The notes beneath the pieces are model-generated. The model was given only the letters and a program-made list of their open reading frames with translations, was not told where the DNA came from and ran no database searches. DNA of 64,000 nucleotides from JASHUC01 sp963849095 (GTDB lineage: Bacteria > Pseudomonadota > Gammaproteobacteria > Steroidobacterales > Steroidobacteraceae), in NCBI GenBank assembly GCA_963849095.1, contig CAWKGA010000008.1, positions 124,001-188,000 on the forward strand, in the 5' to 3' direction. Below are positions 43,132-51,852 of the stretch, in pieces (position 1 is the first letter of the stretch; each line of letters begins with the position of its first letter). The position numbers and the translations under genes are program-made.

Positions 43132-44025
43132 ATGCGCATGGCGCTCGCAGTCAACCCGCTTCATCCGATCTTCGCAGCCGAGATGGTGGGTGCCGATCTC
43201 ACGCAGCCGCCGGGCACGGAGCTCGTGCGCGCCGTCGAGGATGCGATGGCCCGCTATGCGGTCACCGTGGTGCGCGATACCCGCATCACGGACGAGGACC
43301 ACATCCGCTTCAGCCGCGCCTTCGGCCCCCTCGAGCTGCCGCCGGGCTTGGGCCGCGCGTCGGCGAAGCGCCGCTTGCGGGCGGAGCTGTTCGACGCCTC
43401 GAACCTCGATGCGAACAACGAGATTGTTCCGTACCAGTCGGAGGCGCGCCGGCTCGCAAAGGGGGCGGAGCGGTTTCACTCCGACAGCTCCTTCAACAGC
43501 CTGCCCACGAAATGGTCGCTCCTCTCGGGCCACATCGTGCCTCCCGAGGGCGGCGACACGCATTTCATCGACATGCGCGCCGTTTACGATGCCCTGCCGG
43601 GGGAGACTCGTGCCCGCATCGCCGGGCTCACGGCGGTCCACGACTTCTGGCGCGGGCGCGAGCGCACGGGACTCACGGGCGTCACCGATGCCATGCGTGC
43701 CACCATGCCCGCCGTCACGCATCCGCTGGTGCGCACGATGCCCTATGGCCGCAAGTCGCTCTATATCGGCGGCCACGCGACGGGGATCGTCGGCTGGCCC
43801 GAGCCGCAAGCGCTCGCGCTGCTCGATGAGCTCTACGCCTTCGCCACGCAGGAACGGTTCATCTATGTGCACAAGTGGCGGCAGTGGGACCTCGTCATCT
43901 GGGACAATCGCTGCACGCTGCACCGGGCGACACCTCTCGAGACCGATCGCTACAAGCGCGACGTGCGGCGCACGACCGTCAACGAGTACGGCCCGGAGAT
44001 CTCTGCGGGGGCCTCCGCCTACTGA
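43132..44025 (+). CDS. TauD/TfdA-family 2-oxoglutarate dioxygenase
   Basis: 297 residues. The Fe(II) facial triad is His116-x-Asp118 in 'ERFHSDSSF' and His264 in 'CTLHRATPL'. The 2-oxoglutarate arginine is in 'DRYKRDVRRTTV'. Family members hydroxylate taurine, 2,4-D or similar substrates next to a leaving group. Either ATG 43132 or 43138 could be used. Substrate is unknown; its place in an aromatic-catabolic island suggests cleavage of an aryl ether or a hydroxylation. Confidence 0.85.
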   Translation: MRMALAVNPLHPIFAAEMVGADLTQPPGTELVRAVEDAMARYAVTVVRDTRITDEDHIRFSRAFGPLELPPGLGRASAKRRLRAELFDASNLDANNEIVPYQSEARRLAKGAERFHSDSSFNSLPTKWSLLSGHIVPPEGGDTHFIDMRAVYDALPGETRARIAGLTAVHDFWRGRERTGLTGVTDAMRATMPAVTHPLVRTMPYGRKSLYIGGHATGIVGWPEPQALALLDELYAFATQERFIYVHKWRQWDLVIWDNRCTLHRATPLETDRYKRDVRRTTVNEYGPEISAGASAY

Positions 44026-44083
44026 TGAGGCGGACCGGATCCTGGATCCGGACGATCGAGGGTGCCGCATCGCAAGCGCGAGA

Positions 44084-45838
44084 GTGCCGTTCGCACGGCA
44101 CTTCGTTTCGGCCGTGATTGCAGCAGGGGTGCTCGGCTCGATCGCTCTCGCGCCCCAACCCGCTGCCGCGCAGGCCTACGGCGAGCGCAGTGCCGTCGTC
44201 GAGAACGATTGTGGCCACGACTGCCTGATCGGCTTCGCCAGACGGTACATGGACGGCCTCGTCCACCACGATCCGTCACGCGTTCCCTTCGCCAAGACCG
44301 TTGAGTTCACGGAAAATAACGTCGTGATCCCGATCGGAAGCGGGCTCTGGGGCTCGATTTCCGCCGCGTCGCCGGATGCGCTGCTCGCGGCCGATCCCGA
44401 TACCGGCAACGTCGCATGGCTCGGCTCGGTCGAGGAGCACGGCGCGCCGGCGTACTACGCCATGCGGCTCGAGGTTCGGGACGGCCGAATCACCGAGGTC
44501 GAGACGGTCGTCGACCGCAAGACGGAGCTTCCCGCACCGTTCGGTGATCCGAGCAAGGTCGTCCACGATCCGGCGTTTGCGGAGGTTCTGCCAGCGCCCC
44601 TGCGGCGCGAGCGCGAGCGCCTGCGCGACGTGGCGAACGGCTACTTCAGCACGGTGGAGCGCAACGACGGCGATCTGCTCACGCTGTTCGATCCCGATTG
44701 CGAGAGAACCGAGAACGGCATCAGCACCACCCGCGGCCGCTACGGATCGGCCGCCCTCGCGCAGGGCTGCGAGGCGCAGTTCAAGCTCGGCATTTTCCGC
44801 ATCAACAAGCGTGTTCGCGAGCGGCGCTACCCGCTGATCGACGTGCAGCGGGGCGTCGTCGTCGCCACAGGCTTCTTCGACCACGACAACAGCTTCGACC
44901 GGTACACCACGACGGACGGGAAGGAGCACCGGACGCTGCTCAAATGGCCGAACTCGCTCTCCCTCATGGAGGCCTTCGAGATCCGCGGCGGCAAGATCTA
45001 TCGGGTGGAGGCCATCTTCACCTACGCGCCGTACTTCATGCACTCGCCGTGGGCGGAGGGCGCCGGCCCGCCGGCATCCAAAGCGCAGGTGGCAGCCTCG
45101 GGAGGCCCCGCTGTGGACGAGCACCCCCAGACCTGCGATCGGGCCTGCCTGATCGGCCTCGCGGATCGTTACATGGAAGCGCTCGCGGCCCACGATCCCT
45201 CGAGCCTGCCGTGGGCCAAGATCGTGAGGTACACGGAGAACAGCGTTCCGATGAACGTGGGAGAGGGGCAGTGGGGCTCAGTCACCGGCAAATCCGCTGA
45301 CGCGATCGAAGTCGCCGATCCCGCGACGGGGAACGTCGCGTGGCTCGGCTCGGTCGAGGAGCACGGCGATCCGGCCTACTACGGCATGCGGCTTACGGTG
45401 CGGGCCCGCAAGATCGCGGCGGTCGAGGCGGTGATCGATCCGCAGAAGGGTCCTGGCCGGCTCGGCGACCCCGCACGGTACATTCACGATCTTGCATTCA
45501 AACAGATCCTGCCCGCGAGCGAGCGCAGCTCGCGTACCCGCCTGATCGCCCTGGCCAGGAGCCATCTGGAGGCGGGTCTCGACCGGGCCGATCAGCGGCT
45601 GCGCGACCCGCGCTTCTCGGTTGTCGATGCCGAGCGCGGGGTGGTGGTGACAACAGCCTTCATCGATCATGGCGCTCGCCGTGCCGATCTCGGGACGAAC
45701 GGCAAGGCTCGCGAGCCGCCCTATCCCGATACGCTCGGCCTCATCGAGGCGCTGAAGATCCGCGGTGGACGGATCGATCGCACCGAGACAATCTACACTT
45801 CGCTGCCCTATGCCATGCCCTCACCCTGGGTCCAATAG
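44084..45838 (+). CDS. exported protein with two tandem DUF8021-like repeats
   Basis: 584 residues from GTG 44084, chosen because the frame then opens with a signal peptide ('FVSAVIAAGVLGSIALAPQPAAAQA'). Copy 1 (about 40-322) and copy 2 (about 350-584) share 'CLIGFARRYMDGL...HDPS' and 'CLIGLADRYMEAL...HDPS', 'FTENNV/YTENSV', 'GNVAWLGSVEEHG' and a C-terminal 'MHSPW/MPSPW'. Copy 2 lacks about 45-50 residues that copy 1 carries after 'ANGYFSTVE'. The half-domains resemble SnoaL-type folds. The function is unknown; similar secreted proteins occur with PQQ dehydrogenases. The gene ends 22 bp before such a gene. Confidence 0.7.
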   Translation: MPFARHFVSAVIAAGVLGSIALAPQPAAAQAYGERSAVVENDCGHDCLIGFARRYMDGLVHHDPSRVPFAKTVEFTENNVVIPIGSGLWGSISAASPDALLAADPDTGNVAWLGSVEEHGAPAYYAMRLEVRDGRITEVETVVDRKTELPAPFGDPSKVVHDPAFAEVLPAPLRRERERLRDVANGYFSTVERNDGDLLTLFDPDCERTENGISTTRGRYGSAALAQGCEAQFKLGIFRINKRVRERRYPLIDVQRGVVVATGFFDHDNSFDRYTTTDGKEHRTLLKWPNSLSLMEAFEIRGGKIYRVEAIFTYAPYFMHSPWAEGAGPPASKAQVAASGGPAVDEHPQTCDRACLIGLADRYMEALAAHDPSSLPWAKIVRYTENSVPMNVGEGQWGSVTGKSADAIEVADPATGNVAWLGSVEEHGDPAYYGMRLTVRARKIAAVEAVIDPQKGPGRLGDPARYIHDLAFKQILPASERSSRTRLIALARSHLEAGLDRADQRLRDPRFSVVDAERGVVVTTAFIDHGARRADLGTNGKAREPPYPDTLGLIEALKIRGGRIDRTETIYTSLPYAMPSPWVQ

Positions 45839-45860
45839 GCCCGCCCTCGCTATAAATGAC

Positions 45861-48026
45861 ATGACCTGCAACCGATCTCCCGGACGTGACCTGCCGTCCC
45901 CCGCCTGGACCGCGGCCCTGTGTGCGCTCGCCGGTCTGCTCCTCGGTCCCGGTGTCCGTGCATCCGCAGCGGGCTCCACGCCCGCGGCCGTGGATCAGCA
46001 GCGGCTCGCAAATGCCGACGAGGATCCCGGCGAGTGGATGTCCTACGGGCGCACCTGGAGCGAGCAGCGCTTCAGCCCGCTCACGCAGATCAACGACGCG
46101 AACGTCGGGCGTCTCGGTCTCGCCTGGTATGCGGACCTCAACACCTATCGCGGCGTCGACGCGACGCCGCTCGAGATCGACGGCGTGCTCTACAACGTTT
46201 CCGCGTGGGACGTGACGACGGCCTACGACGCGACGACGGGCAAGGTGCTCTGGACGTACGATCCGAAAATTCCGCTCGAATGGGCACGGCTCGCCTGCTG
46301 CGGGCCGGTGAGCCGAGGCCTCGCGGCGTGGAAGGGCAAGATCATCCTCGCGGCGCTGGATGGGCGGCTGATCGCGCTCGACGCGAGGACGGGCAAGCCG
46401 GTCTGGAGCACGCAGACTCTCGATCCCGGGGAGCCTCTCTCGATGACCGGCGCGCCGCGCATCGCGGACGATCAGGTCGTCATCGGCAACGGCGGCGGCG
46501 ACTTCGGCGCGCGCGGCTACATCTCGGCCTACGACGCGGAGACGGGCCGGCAAGCCTGGAAGTTCTACATCGTTCCCGGAAATCCTGCGAAGGGACCCGA
46601 TGGCGCCGCCTCCGACTCGGTCATGCCGATGGCCGCCAAGACCTGGACGGGGCAGTGGTGGAAGGTCGGCGGTGGCGGGAACGACTGGGACACCATCGTC
46701 TACGACCCGAAGCTCGACCTCGTTTACTTCGGCACGGGCAACGGCTCGCCGCACCCGCAGGCCTTCCGCAGCCCGGGCGGCGGCGACAACCTGTTCCTGT
46801 GCTCCATCGTCGCGGTCAACGCGAAGACGGGCCGGTACGTCTGGCATTACCAGGAGATTCCCGCGGAGGAGTGGGACTACGACTGTACCGCGCCCCTGAT
46901 GCTGGCCGATCTCAAGATCGGCGGGCGCGTCCGCCACGTCATCCTGCATGCGCCGAAGGACGGATTCTTCTATGTGCTCGACCGCGCGACCGGCCGGCTG
47001 ATCTCCGCGAAGCCCTATGTGCCGAACACGTGGGCATCGCGCATCGATATGCGCACCGGAAGGCCGGTCATTTATCCGGATGCGCTCGTGGCCGTGAAGC
47101 CTCACCTGCAGACGCCGAGCGCCGGCGGCGGGCACAACTGGTACCCGATGTCCTTCAGCCCATTCACCGGCCTCGTGTACATCCCGACCATGGAGCAGTG
47201 GATGGTCGTGTCTGAGCTGCCCGAGGGACAGTTCAAGTTCAAACTTGGGCAGTCCACTCTCGGCGCCGGCTACGGCAACTACCCCGAGCTGCGCAAGAAG
47301 CTGAATCGGGAAGCGGAGGAGCGCGACAAGGGCTACCTGCTCGCCTGGGATCCGGTGCATCAGAGAGAAGCCTTCCGGATACCGTTTCCGCATCCAGGCA
47401 ACGGCGGCACCCTGGCGACGGCGGGCAATCTGCTGGTCGAGGGCACCATCGATGAGACCCTCGCGATCTTTCGCGCAGACAATGGCCGCAAGCTCTGGGA
47501 AATGCCGGTCGAGTCCGTGCCGGTCGCGGGTCCCATCACGTACGCGGTGAACGGCAAGCAGTACATCGCTGTCAATGCGGGGTGGAACAGCGGGATCGTC
47601 CATGGTTTGACGCATGGCGATGAGCCCTTCTCCGTCGGGCCGGCTCGCCTGGTCGTCTTCGCGCTCGATGCCAAGGGCGTGACGCTCCCGCCCGCGCCAC
47701 CGACCGCGGCGATCCCGCCGCCCCCAGCTACCCAGGAGTCGGTGCAGGAGGTCGACGCCGGCGAGGCGCTCTACAGCAGTCATTGCGCCGTCTGTCACGG
47801 ACAGAATGCGATCGGCAGCGGGGCGAAGGATCTACGGCATCTCGCTCCGCAAGCGCACGCCGACTTCGACGATATCGTGCTCGGTGGAAAACTGAAGCAG
47901 GCGGGGATGGCGCCCTTCAGGGGCATCCTGACGAAGGCTGAGGTCGATGCCATCCACGCCTTCGTGATCGCGCGGGCGCAGGAGGACTGGCAGCCGGACT
48001 TCCTGCATCCGCCGAAGAGGAAGTGA
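45861..48026 (+). CDS. PQQ-dependent quinohemoprotein alcohol dehydrogenase with lanthanide-type site
   Basis: 721 residues from ATG 45861. A signal peptide is followed by an eight-bladed PQQ propeller with tryptophan-docking motifs, then a C-terminal cytochrome c domain ('CAVCH', Cys 642, 645, His 646). The vicinal disulfide 'CC' is at 146-147. The catalytic Asp is 339 ('EWDYDC') and a second Asp sits two residues later (341). That extra Asp coordinates lanthanides in XoxF, ExaF and PedH, whereas calcium enzymes have Ala, Ser or Thr there. Periplasmic oxidation of an alcohol to an aldehyde is predicted, with electrons leaving through heme c. Confidence 0.9.
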   Translation: MTCNRSPGRDLPSPAWTAALCALAGLLLGPGVRASAAGSTPAAVDQQRLANADEDPGEWMSYGRTWSEQRFSPLTQINDANVGRLGLAWYADLNTYRGVDATPLEIDGVLYNVSAWDVTTAYDATTGKVLWTYDPKIPLEWARLACCGPVSRGLAAWKGKIILAALDGRLIALDARTGKPVWSTQTLDPGEPLSMTGAPRIADDQVVIGNGGGDFGARGYISAYDAETGRQAWKFYIVPGNPAKGPDGAASDSVMPMAAKTWTGQWWKVGGGGNDWDTIVYDPKLDLVYFGTGNGSPHPQAFRSPGGGDNLFLCSIVAVNAKTGRYVWHYQEIPAEEWDYDCTAPLMLADLKIGGRVRHVILHAPKDGFFYVLDRATGRLISAKPYVPNTWASRIDMRTGRPVIYPDALVAVKPHLQTPSAGGGHNWYPMSFSPFTGLVYIPTMEQWMVVSELPEGQFKFKLGQSTLGAGYGNYPELRKKLNREAEERDKGYLLAWDPVHQREAFRIPFPHPGNGGTLATAGNLLVEGTIDETLAIFRADNGRKLWEMPVESVPVAGPITYAVNGKQYIAVNAGWNSGIVHGLTHGDEPFSVGPARLVVFALDAKGVTLPPAPPTAAIPPPPATQESVQEVDAGEALYSSHCAVCHGQNAIGSGAKDLRHLAPQAHADFDDIVLGGKLKQAGMAPFRGILTKAEVDAIHAFVIARAQEDWQPDFLHPPKRK

Positions 48027-48035
48027 TGAGGCCGA

Positions 48036-49505
48036 TCAGGCGAAGTAGATCGTCTTGGTCTCGAAGTACGGGTCGAGACCCTCGATGCCGCCCTCGCGCC
48101 CGAGGCCCGACTGCTTGAAGCCGCCGAACGGCATCTTGGGATCGACGATGAGGCCGTTGACGGTCACGCTGCCGGAGCGCACGCGGCGCGCCACCTGGTA
48201 GCCGCGTTCCGAGTCGGCGGTATAGACCGCACCGTGCAGGCCGTAGATCGTATCGTTCGCCTTGCGCACCGCGTCGTCGATGCCGTCGTAGCGGATGAAG
48301 GACACGACCGGGCCGAAGATCTCCTCCTGCGCGATGGTCATGCGGCTGTCCACGTCCGCGAAAACGGTCGGCTCGACGAAGAATCCCCGGTCGAGGCCGC
48401 GCGGCCTGCCGCCTCCGGTGACGAGCCGTGCACCCTCCTCGCGTCCCTTCGCGATGTAGCCCTGGACGCGCTGGAGCTGCCGCTGCATGGCGAGCGGTCC
48501 CATGTGCGTGTCGGGCTCGAAGGGGTCGCCCACCTTCATGCTGCGAACGGCGGTGACGTAGGCGTCGAGCACCTCGCGTGCGCGGGATTCGGGCACGAGG
48601 ACGCGGGTCAAGGAGAAGCAGACCTGGCCTGTGATCGGCATCGAGAAGGGGACGAGGCTCTGGAGCACCTGGCCGACATCGGCATCGTCCAGCACGATGG
48701 CCGCGGACTTGCCGCCGAGCTCGAAGCTCGTTCTGGCGAGCCGCCGGGCGCAGACCTCGGCAATGTGCCGGCCCGCGACGGTGCTTCCGGTGAAGCTCAC
48801 CTTGTCGATGCCGGGATGGCGAACGAGGTAGTCGCCGACTTCGCGTCCGGCGGGCAGCACGTTGAGCACCCCGGCCGGCAGGCCGGCCGCCTCGATGCAT
48901 TCTGCGAGGAGGTGTGCATCGAGAGGCGTCTCCGGTGACGGTTTCGACACGATGGTGCAACCGGCGGCGAGCGCGGCCGCGACCTTGTAGCAGAGCAGAA
49001 CGAGCGGCGCGTTCCAGGGCGTGATGGCGGCGACGACACCCACCGGCTCCTTGACCACGCGCACGAGCCCATTGTCGTCTCGCCGGCGCTCATCGACGAT
49101 GGGATACGTCTGGATGAGCTTGCCGTAATACTCGAACAGCGCCGGCGCCGTCGCCACGGCATACCGCGTGAGGCCGATCGGTGCGCCGACCTGGGCCGTC
49201 CACAGCTCGGCGAGCTCCGGCAGCCGCGCCCGCAGGGCGTCCGCAACCTTGATGAGCGCGCGGCCCCGCTCCTCAGGCGTGAGGCGCGGCCAGGGGCCGT
49301 TGTCGAAGGCCTCACGGGCGGCGGCGACAGCGCGGTCTACGTCCCGCTCCGAAGCCTCCGGCACCGTGATGAGGACTTCCTCCGTGACCGGCGAGATGAC
49401 CGCGAGCGTCCGGTCCCCGAGCGATCGGACCCATTCGCCCCCGATGAACAGGGCCTGCGGAGACTTCATCGCCACTCGGGCGGTCGTCCATTGCGCGTTG
49501 GCCAT
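48036..49505 (-). CDS. NAD(P)-dependent aldehyde dehydrogenase
   Basis: 489 residues from ATG 49505 (GAGGAGG upstream). It has the ALDH Rossmann region 'KVSFTGSTVAGRHI', the general base Glu in 'FELGGKSAA', the catalytic Cys in 'GQVCFSLTR' and the cofactor/substrate region 'EEIFGPVVSF'. It probably oxidises the aldehyde made by the PQQ dehydrogenase to the acid. It is convergent with that gene (9-bp gap) and divergent from the AraC regulator. Exact substrate is unknown. Confidence 0.93.
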   Translation of the reverse strand: MANAQWTTARVAMKSPQALFIGGEWVRSLGDRTLAVISPVTEEVLITVPEASERDVDRAVAAAREAFDNGPWPRLTPEERGRALIKVADALRARLPELAELWTAQVGAPIGLTRYAVATAPALFEYYGKLIQTYPIVDERRRDDNGLVRVVKEPVGVVAAITPWNAPLVLLCYKVAAALAAGCTIVSKPSPETPLDAHLLAECIEAAGLPAGVLNVLPAGREVGDYLVRHPGIDKVSFTGSTVAGRHIAEVCARRLARTSFELGGKSAAIVLDDADVGQVLQSLVPFSMPITGQVCFSLTRVLVPESRAREVLDAYVTAVRSMKVGDPFEPDTHMGPLAMQRQLQRVQGYIAKGREEGARLVTGGGRPRGLDRGFFVEPTVFADVDSRMTIAQEEIFGPVVSFIRYDGIDDAVRKANDTIYGLHGAVYTADSERGYQVARRVRSGSVTVNGLIVDPKMPFGGFKQSGLGREGGIEGLDPYFETKTIYFA

Positions 49506-49597
49506 CTCACCCTCCTCGACGGCACCCGGCCAGCGTGACTGTAGACGGCCGGCGCGGCTCGCGGCAAGCTGTGTCGTGCGGGCGGAGGGGGAGGCAC

Positions 49598-50599
49598 ATG
49601 AACGTCAGCGTGCGCATGAGCGCGCCGCGTGAAGATCTCGGTGTGCGGAGCTGGTCTACGCAGGATGTGGAGCCGCGCAGGGCCCTCGCGTACTGGTGCG
49701 ACTCGGTGTCTCACGCGATACTCGAGCTGGGGGTCGATTGCCCGGCCGGCGAGTCCTTTCAAGCGCGGCTCGAGCAGTGCGCTCTCGGTCCGGCCAAGCT
49801 GAATTTCGTGCAGGCGACGGCGCAGAATGTCGCTCGCACGCGCCGCGCGATCTCGCGCAGCGACACGGCGGTGTTTCATCTGCTGCATCTGCGCGCCGGG
49901 CAGTTCGAGCTCGAGCACCGCAGCCGGCCGGTCGTGATGCATCCGGGCGATTGCGCGCTCGTCGACAGCACGGAGCCGCACACTGTGAGTTGCCCGGTGC
50001 CGACGCGTTGTCTCGTGGTGCAGTTTCCACGGCCATGGCTGCTCGCCTGGCTCCCGGCGCCCGAGGCCATCGTCGGCCGCGTGCTGCGCCCGCAGTCCGG
50101 ATGGTCCACGGCGCTGTCCGCCGCCGTCGCAAACCTCCGGCCCGACGATATCGACCGCCTGTCTCTGCCTCGCGGCGTCGTCGCGGAGCAGATCGCCGCG
50201 CTCCTCGCTCTGGCCGCGGGCCGGGAGGCCGCGCAGCCCTCGCGCCGCGATCAGCTGCAGGCCCGGCTCGTGAGAGCGCTGCACGACCGCTATCACGAGC
50301 CGGGGCTCTCGCCGGCCATGGTCGCGCTGGAGCACGGCATTTCCAAGCGCTATCTGCACTTCCTGTTTGCGAGCCGCGGCACGACGTTCGGCGAGCAATT
50401 GCTCCGCATCCGGCTCGACAGCGCGCGACGGCTCCTCACCGACGAGCGCTTCGGCGATGTGGCGATCGGTGAGATCGCGGCGCGCTGCGGATTCGCGGAG
50501 CCGAGCCACTTCGCGCGCTGCTACCGCCGACACTTCGGCGCGGCGCCCGGAGCCTACCGCAACGCATTGCGCCGGCGATCCACTCCCCTTACGCTGTAG
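49598..50599 (+). CDS. AraC-family transcriptional regulator
   Basis: 333 residues from ATG 49598 (GGAGGGGGAGG upstream). The N-terminal AraC-binding-like (cupin-type) effector domain is about 1-200, then the two-helix-turn-helix DNA-binding domain 'SPAMVALEHGISKRYLHFLFASRGTTFGEQL' and 'VAIGEIAARCGFAEPSHFARCYRRHFGAAPGAYR'. It resembles FeaR/NahR-type activators of aromatic catabolism. It is divergent from the ALDH gene with a 92-bp gap and probably controls the ALDH and the genes after it. Confidence 0.88.
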   Translation: MNVSVRMSAPREDLGVRSWSTQDVEPRRALAYWCDSVSHAILELGVDCPAGESFQARLEQCALGPAKLNFVQATAQNVARTRRAISRSDTAVFHLLHLRAGQFELEHRSRPVVMHPGDCALVDSTEPHTVSCPVPTRCLVVQFPRPWLLAWLPAPEAIVGRVLRPQSGWSTALSAAVANLRPDDIDRLSLPRGVVAEQIAALLALAAGREAAQPSRRDQLQARLVRALHDRYHEPGLSPAMVALEHGISKRYLHFLFASRGTTFGEQLLRIRLDSARRLLTDERFGDVAIGEIAARCGFAEPSHFARCYRRHFGAAPGAYRNALRRRSTPLTL

Positions 50600-50663
50600 G
50601 GCGCGCGAGAGGACCATTCGGTCCTCAAGCGCAAGCTCGCGAAAAATCGGAAAGGATCGTGCA

Positions 50664-51818
50664 GTGAAACGCAGCCAAGACCGCATCCTCACCACTCATG
50701 TCGGAAGCCTGCCGCGGCCGAAATCGCTGCTGGAGCTCGCGAGCTACGGCAAGGGTCCGCCCCAGGATCCCGTGGAGTACGGGCGGCGCGTAACGGTTGC
50801 GGTCGCTGACGTTGTGAAGCGGCAGGCGCAGGTGGGCCTCGACATCATCAACGATGGAGAGTTCGGCAAGGACAGCTGGGCAGGCTACATCATGCAGCGC
50901 ATCACCGGCTTCGAGATCCGGAAGGATCAGCTGCGCCCGCTCGAGTGGCTCGGGCGCGACGGAGTGCGATTCGCCGAGTTCATCGCCCAGGAGATGCCGC
51001 ACGTGCTGACCGGCACGCCGACGGAGGCGTGCGTCGCGCCGATCAAGTACCGCGACACGCACGCGATCGATCAGGCGGTCGAGAACCTGACGGCGGCCCT
51101 GAAGCCGGTCCAGGTCGCCGAGGCCTTCATGACTGCGGTCGCGCCGGCGAGCACGGCGTACGACGGTGTCAACGAGTTCTACCCGACCGAGCGGGAATAC
51201 GTCTTTGCCATCGCGGACGCCCTGCATACCGAGTACGCGGCGATCCACCGGGCCGGACTCCTGGTCCAGGTCGATGACGCCGTGCTCGCGAACATGTACG
51301 ACACCCTGACGCAGAAGAGCCCGCGGCACTACCGCGAATGGGCGGAACTGCGCGTCGAGGCGCTCAACCGCGCGCTCGAGGGCATTCCCGAGGACCGCGT
51401 GCGCTATCACGTGTGCTTCGGCAGCTGGCACGTTCCCCACCTCTCGGACGCGCCGCTCGAGGACATCGTCGATCTCATCTTGAAGGTTCGCGCCGGCGCC
51501 TATTCCATCGAGGCCGCCAATCCGCGGCACGAGCACGAATGGCGGGTGTGGCAGAAGGTGAAGCTGCCGCCCGGGAGGATACTGATCCCGGGCGTGATCA
51601 CGCACCACATCGTCACCGTCGAGCACCCGAGGATGGTCGCCGACCGGATCGTGCGGTTCGCTGAGCTCGTCGGCCGCGAGAACGTCATCGCCGGCACCGA
51701 CTGCGGCTTTGCGCAAGTGGACAGCATCCGGCGCGTCGACCCGGAGATCATGTGGGCGAAGTTCGAAGCGCTCGTGGAGGGCGCTCGCATCGCAACCCGG
51801 GAGCTGTGGGGGAAATGA
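50664..51818 (+). CDS. MetE C-terminal-domain-like zinc alkyl/methyltransferase, copy 1
   Basis: 384 residues from GTG 50664 (AAAGGA upstream). It starts 'ILTTHVGSLPRP', a hallmark of the cobalamin-independent methionine synthase II family. It corresponds to the C-terminal barrel of MetE only. The zinc ligands are complete: His249-x-Cys251 ('YHVCFGSW'), Glu283 ('SIEAANPR') and Cys347 ('TDCGF'). The N-terminal MetE half is absent, so a folate-independent thiol alkyl transfer (methyl or aryl-ether alkyl acceptor) is more plausible than methionine synthesis. It is followed by a homologue 34 bp away. Confidence 0.8.
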   Translation: MKRSQDRILTTHVGSLPRPKSLLELASYGKGPPQDPVEYGRRVTVAVADVVKRQAQVGLDIINDGEFGKDSWAGYIMQRITGFEIRKDQLRPLEWLGRDGVRFAEFIAQEMPHVLTGTPTEACVAPIKYRDTHAIDQAVENLTAALKPVQVAEAFMTAVAPASTAYDGVNEFYPTEREYVFAIADALHTEYAAIHRAGLLVQVDDAVLANMYDTLTQKSPRHYREWAELRVEALNRALEGIPEDRVRYHVCFGSWHVPHLSDAPLEDIVDLILKVRAGAYSIEAANPRHEHEWRVWQKVKLPPGRILIPGVITHHIVTVEHPRMVADRIVRFAELVGRENVIAGTDCGFAQVDSIRRVDPEIMWAKFEALVEGARIATRELWGK

Positions 51819-51852
51819 GGCCCCGGGGCGGCTGCGGAGCCGGATCGACTCA

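Noticed and set aside
43190..44083. Upstream extension of the tandem-repeat protein through the TauD/TfdA gene
   Set aside because: The frame is open but Arg/Ser-rich nonsense inside the dioxygenase gene; the signal peptide marks the real start at 44084.
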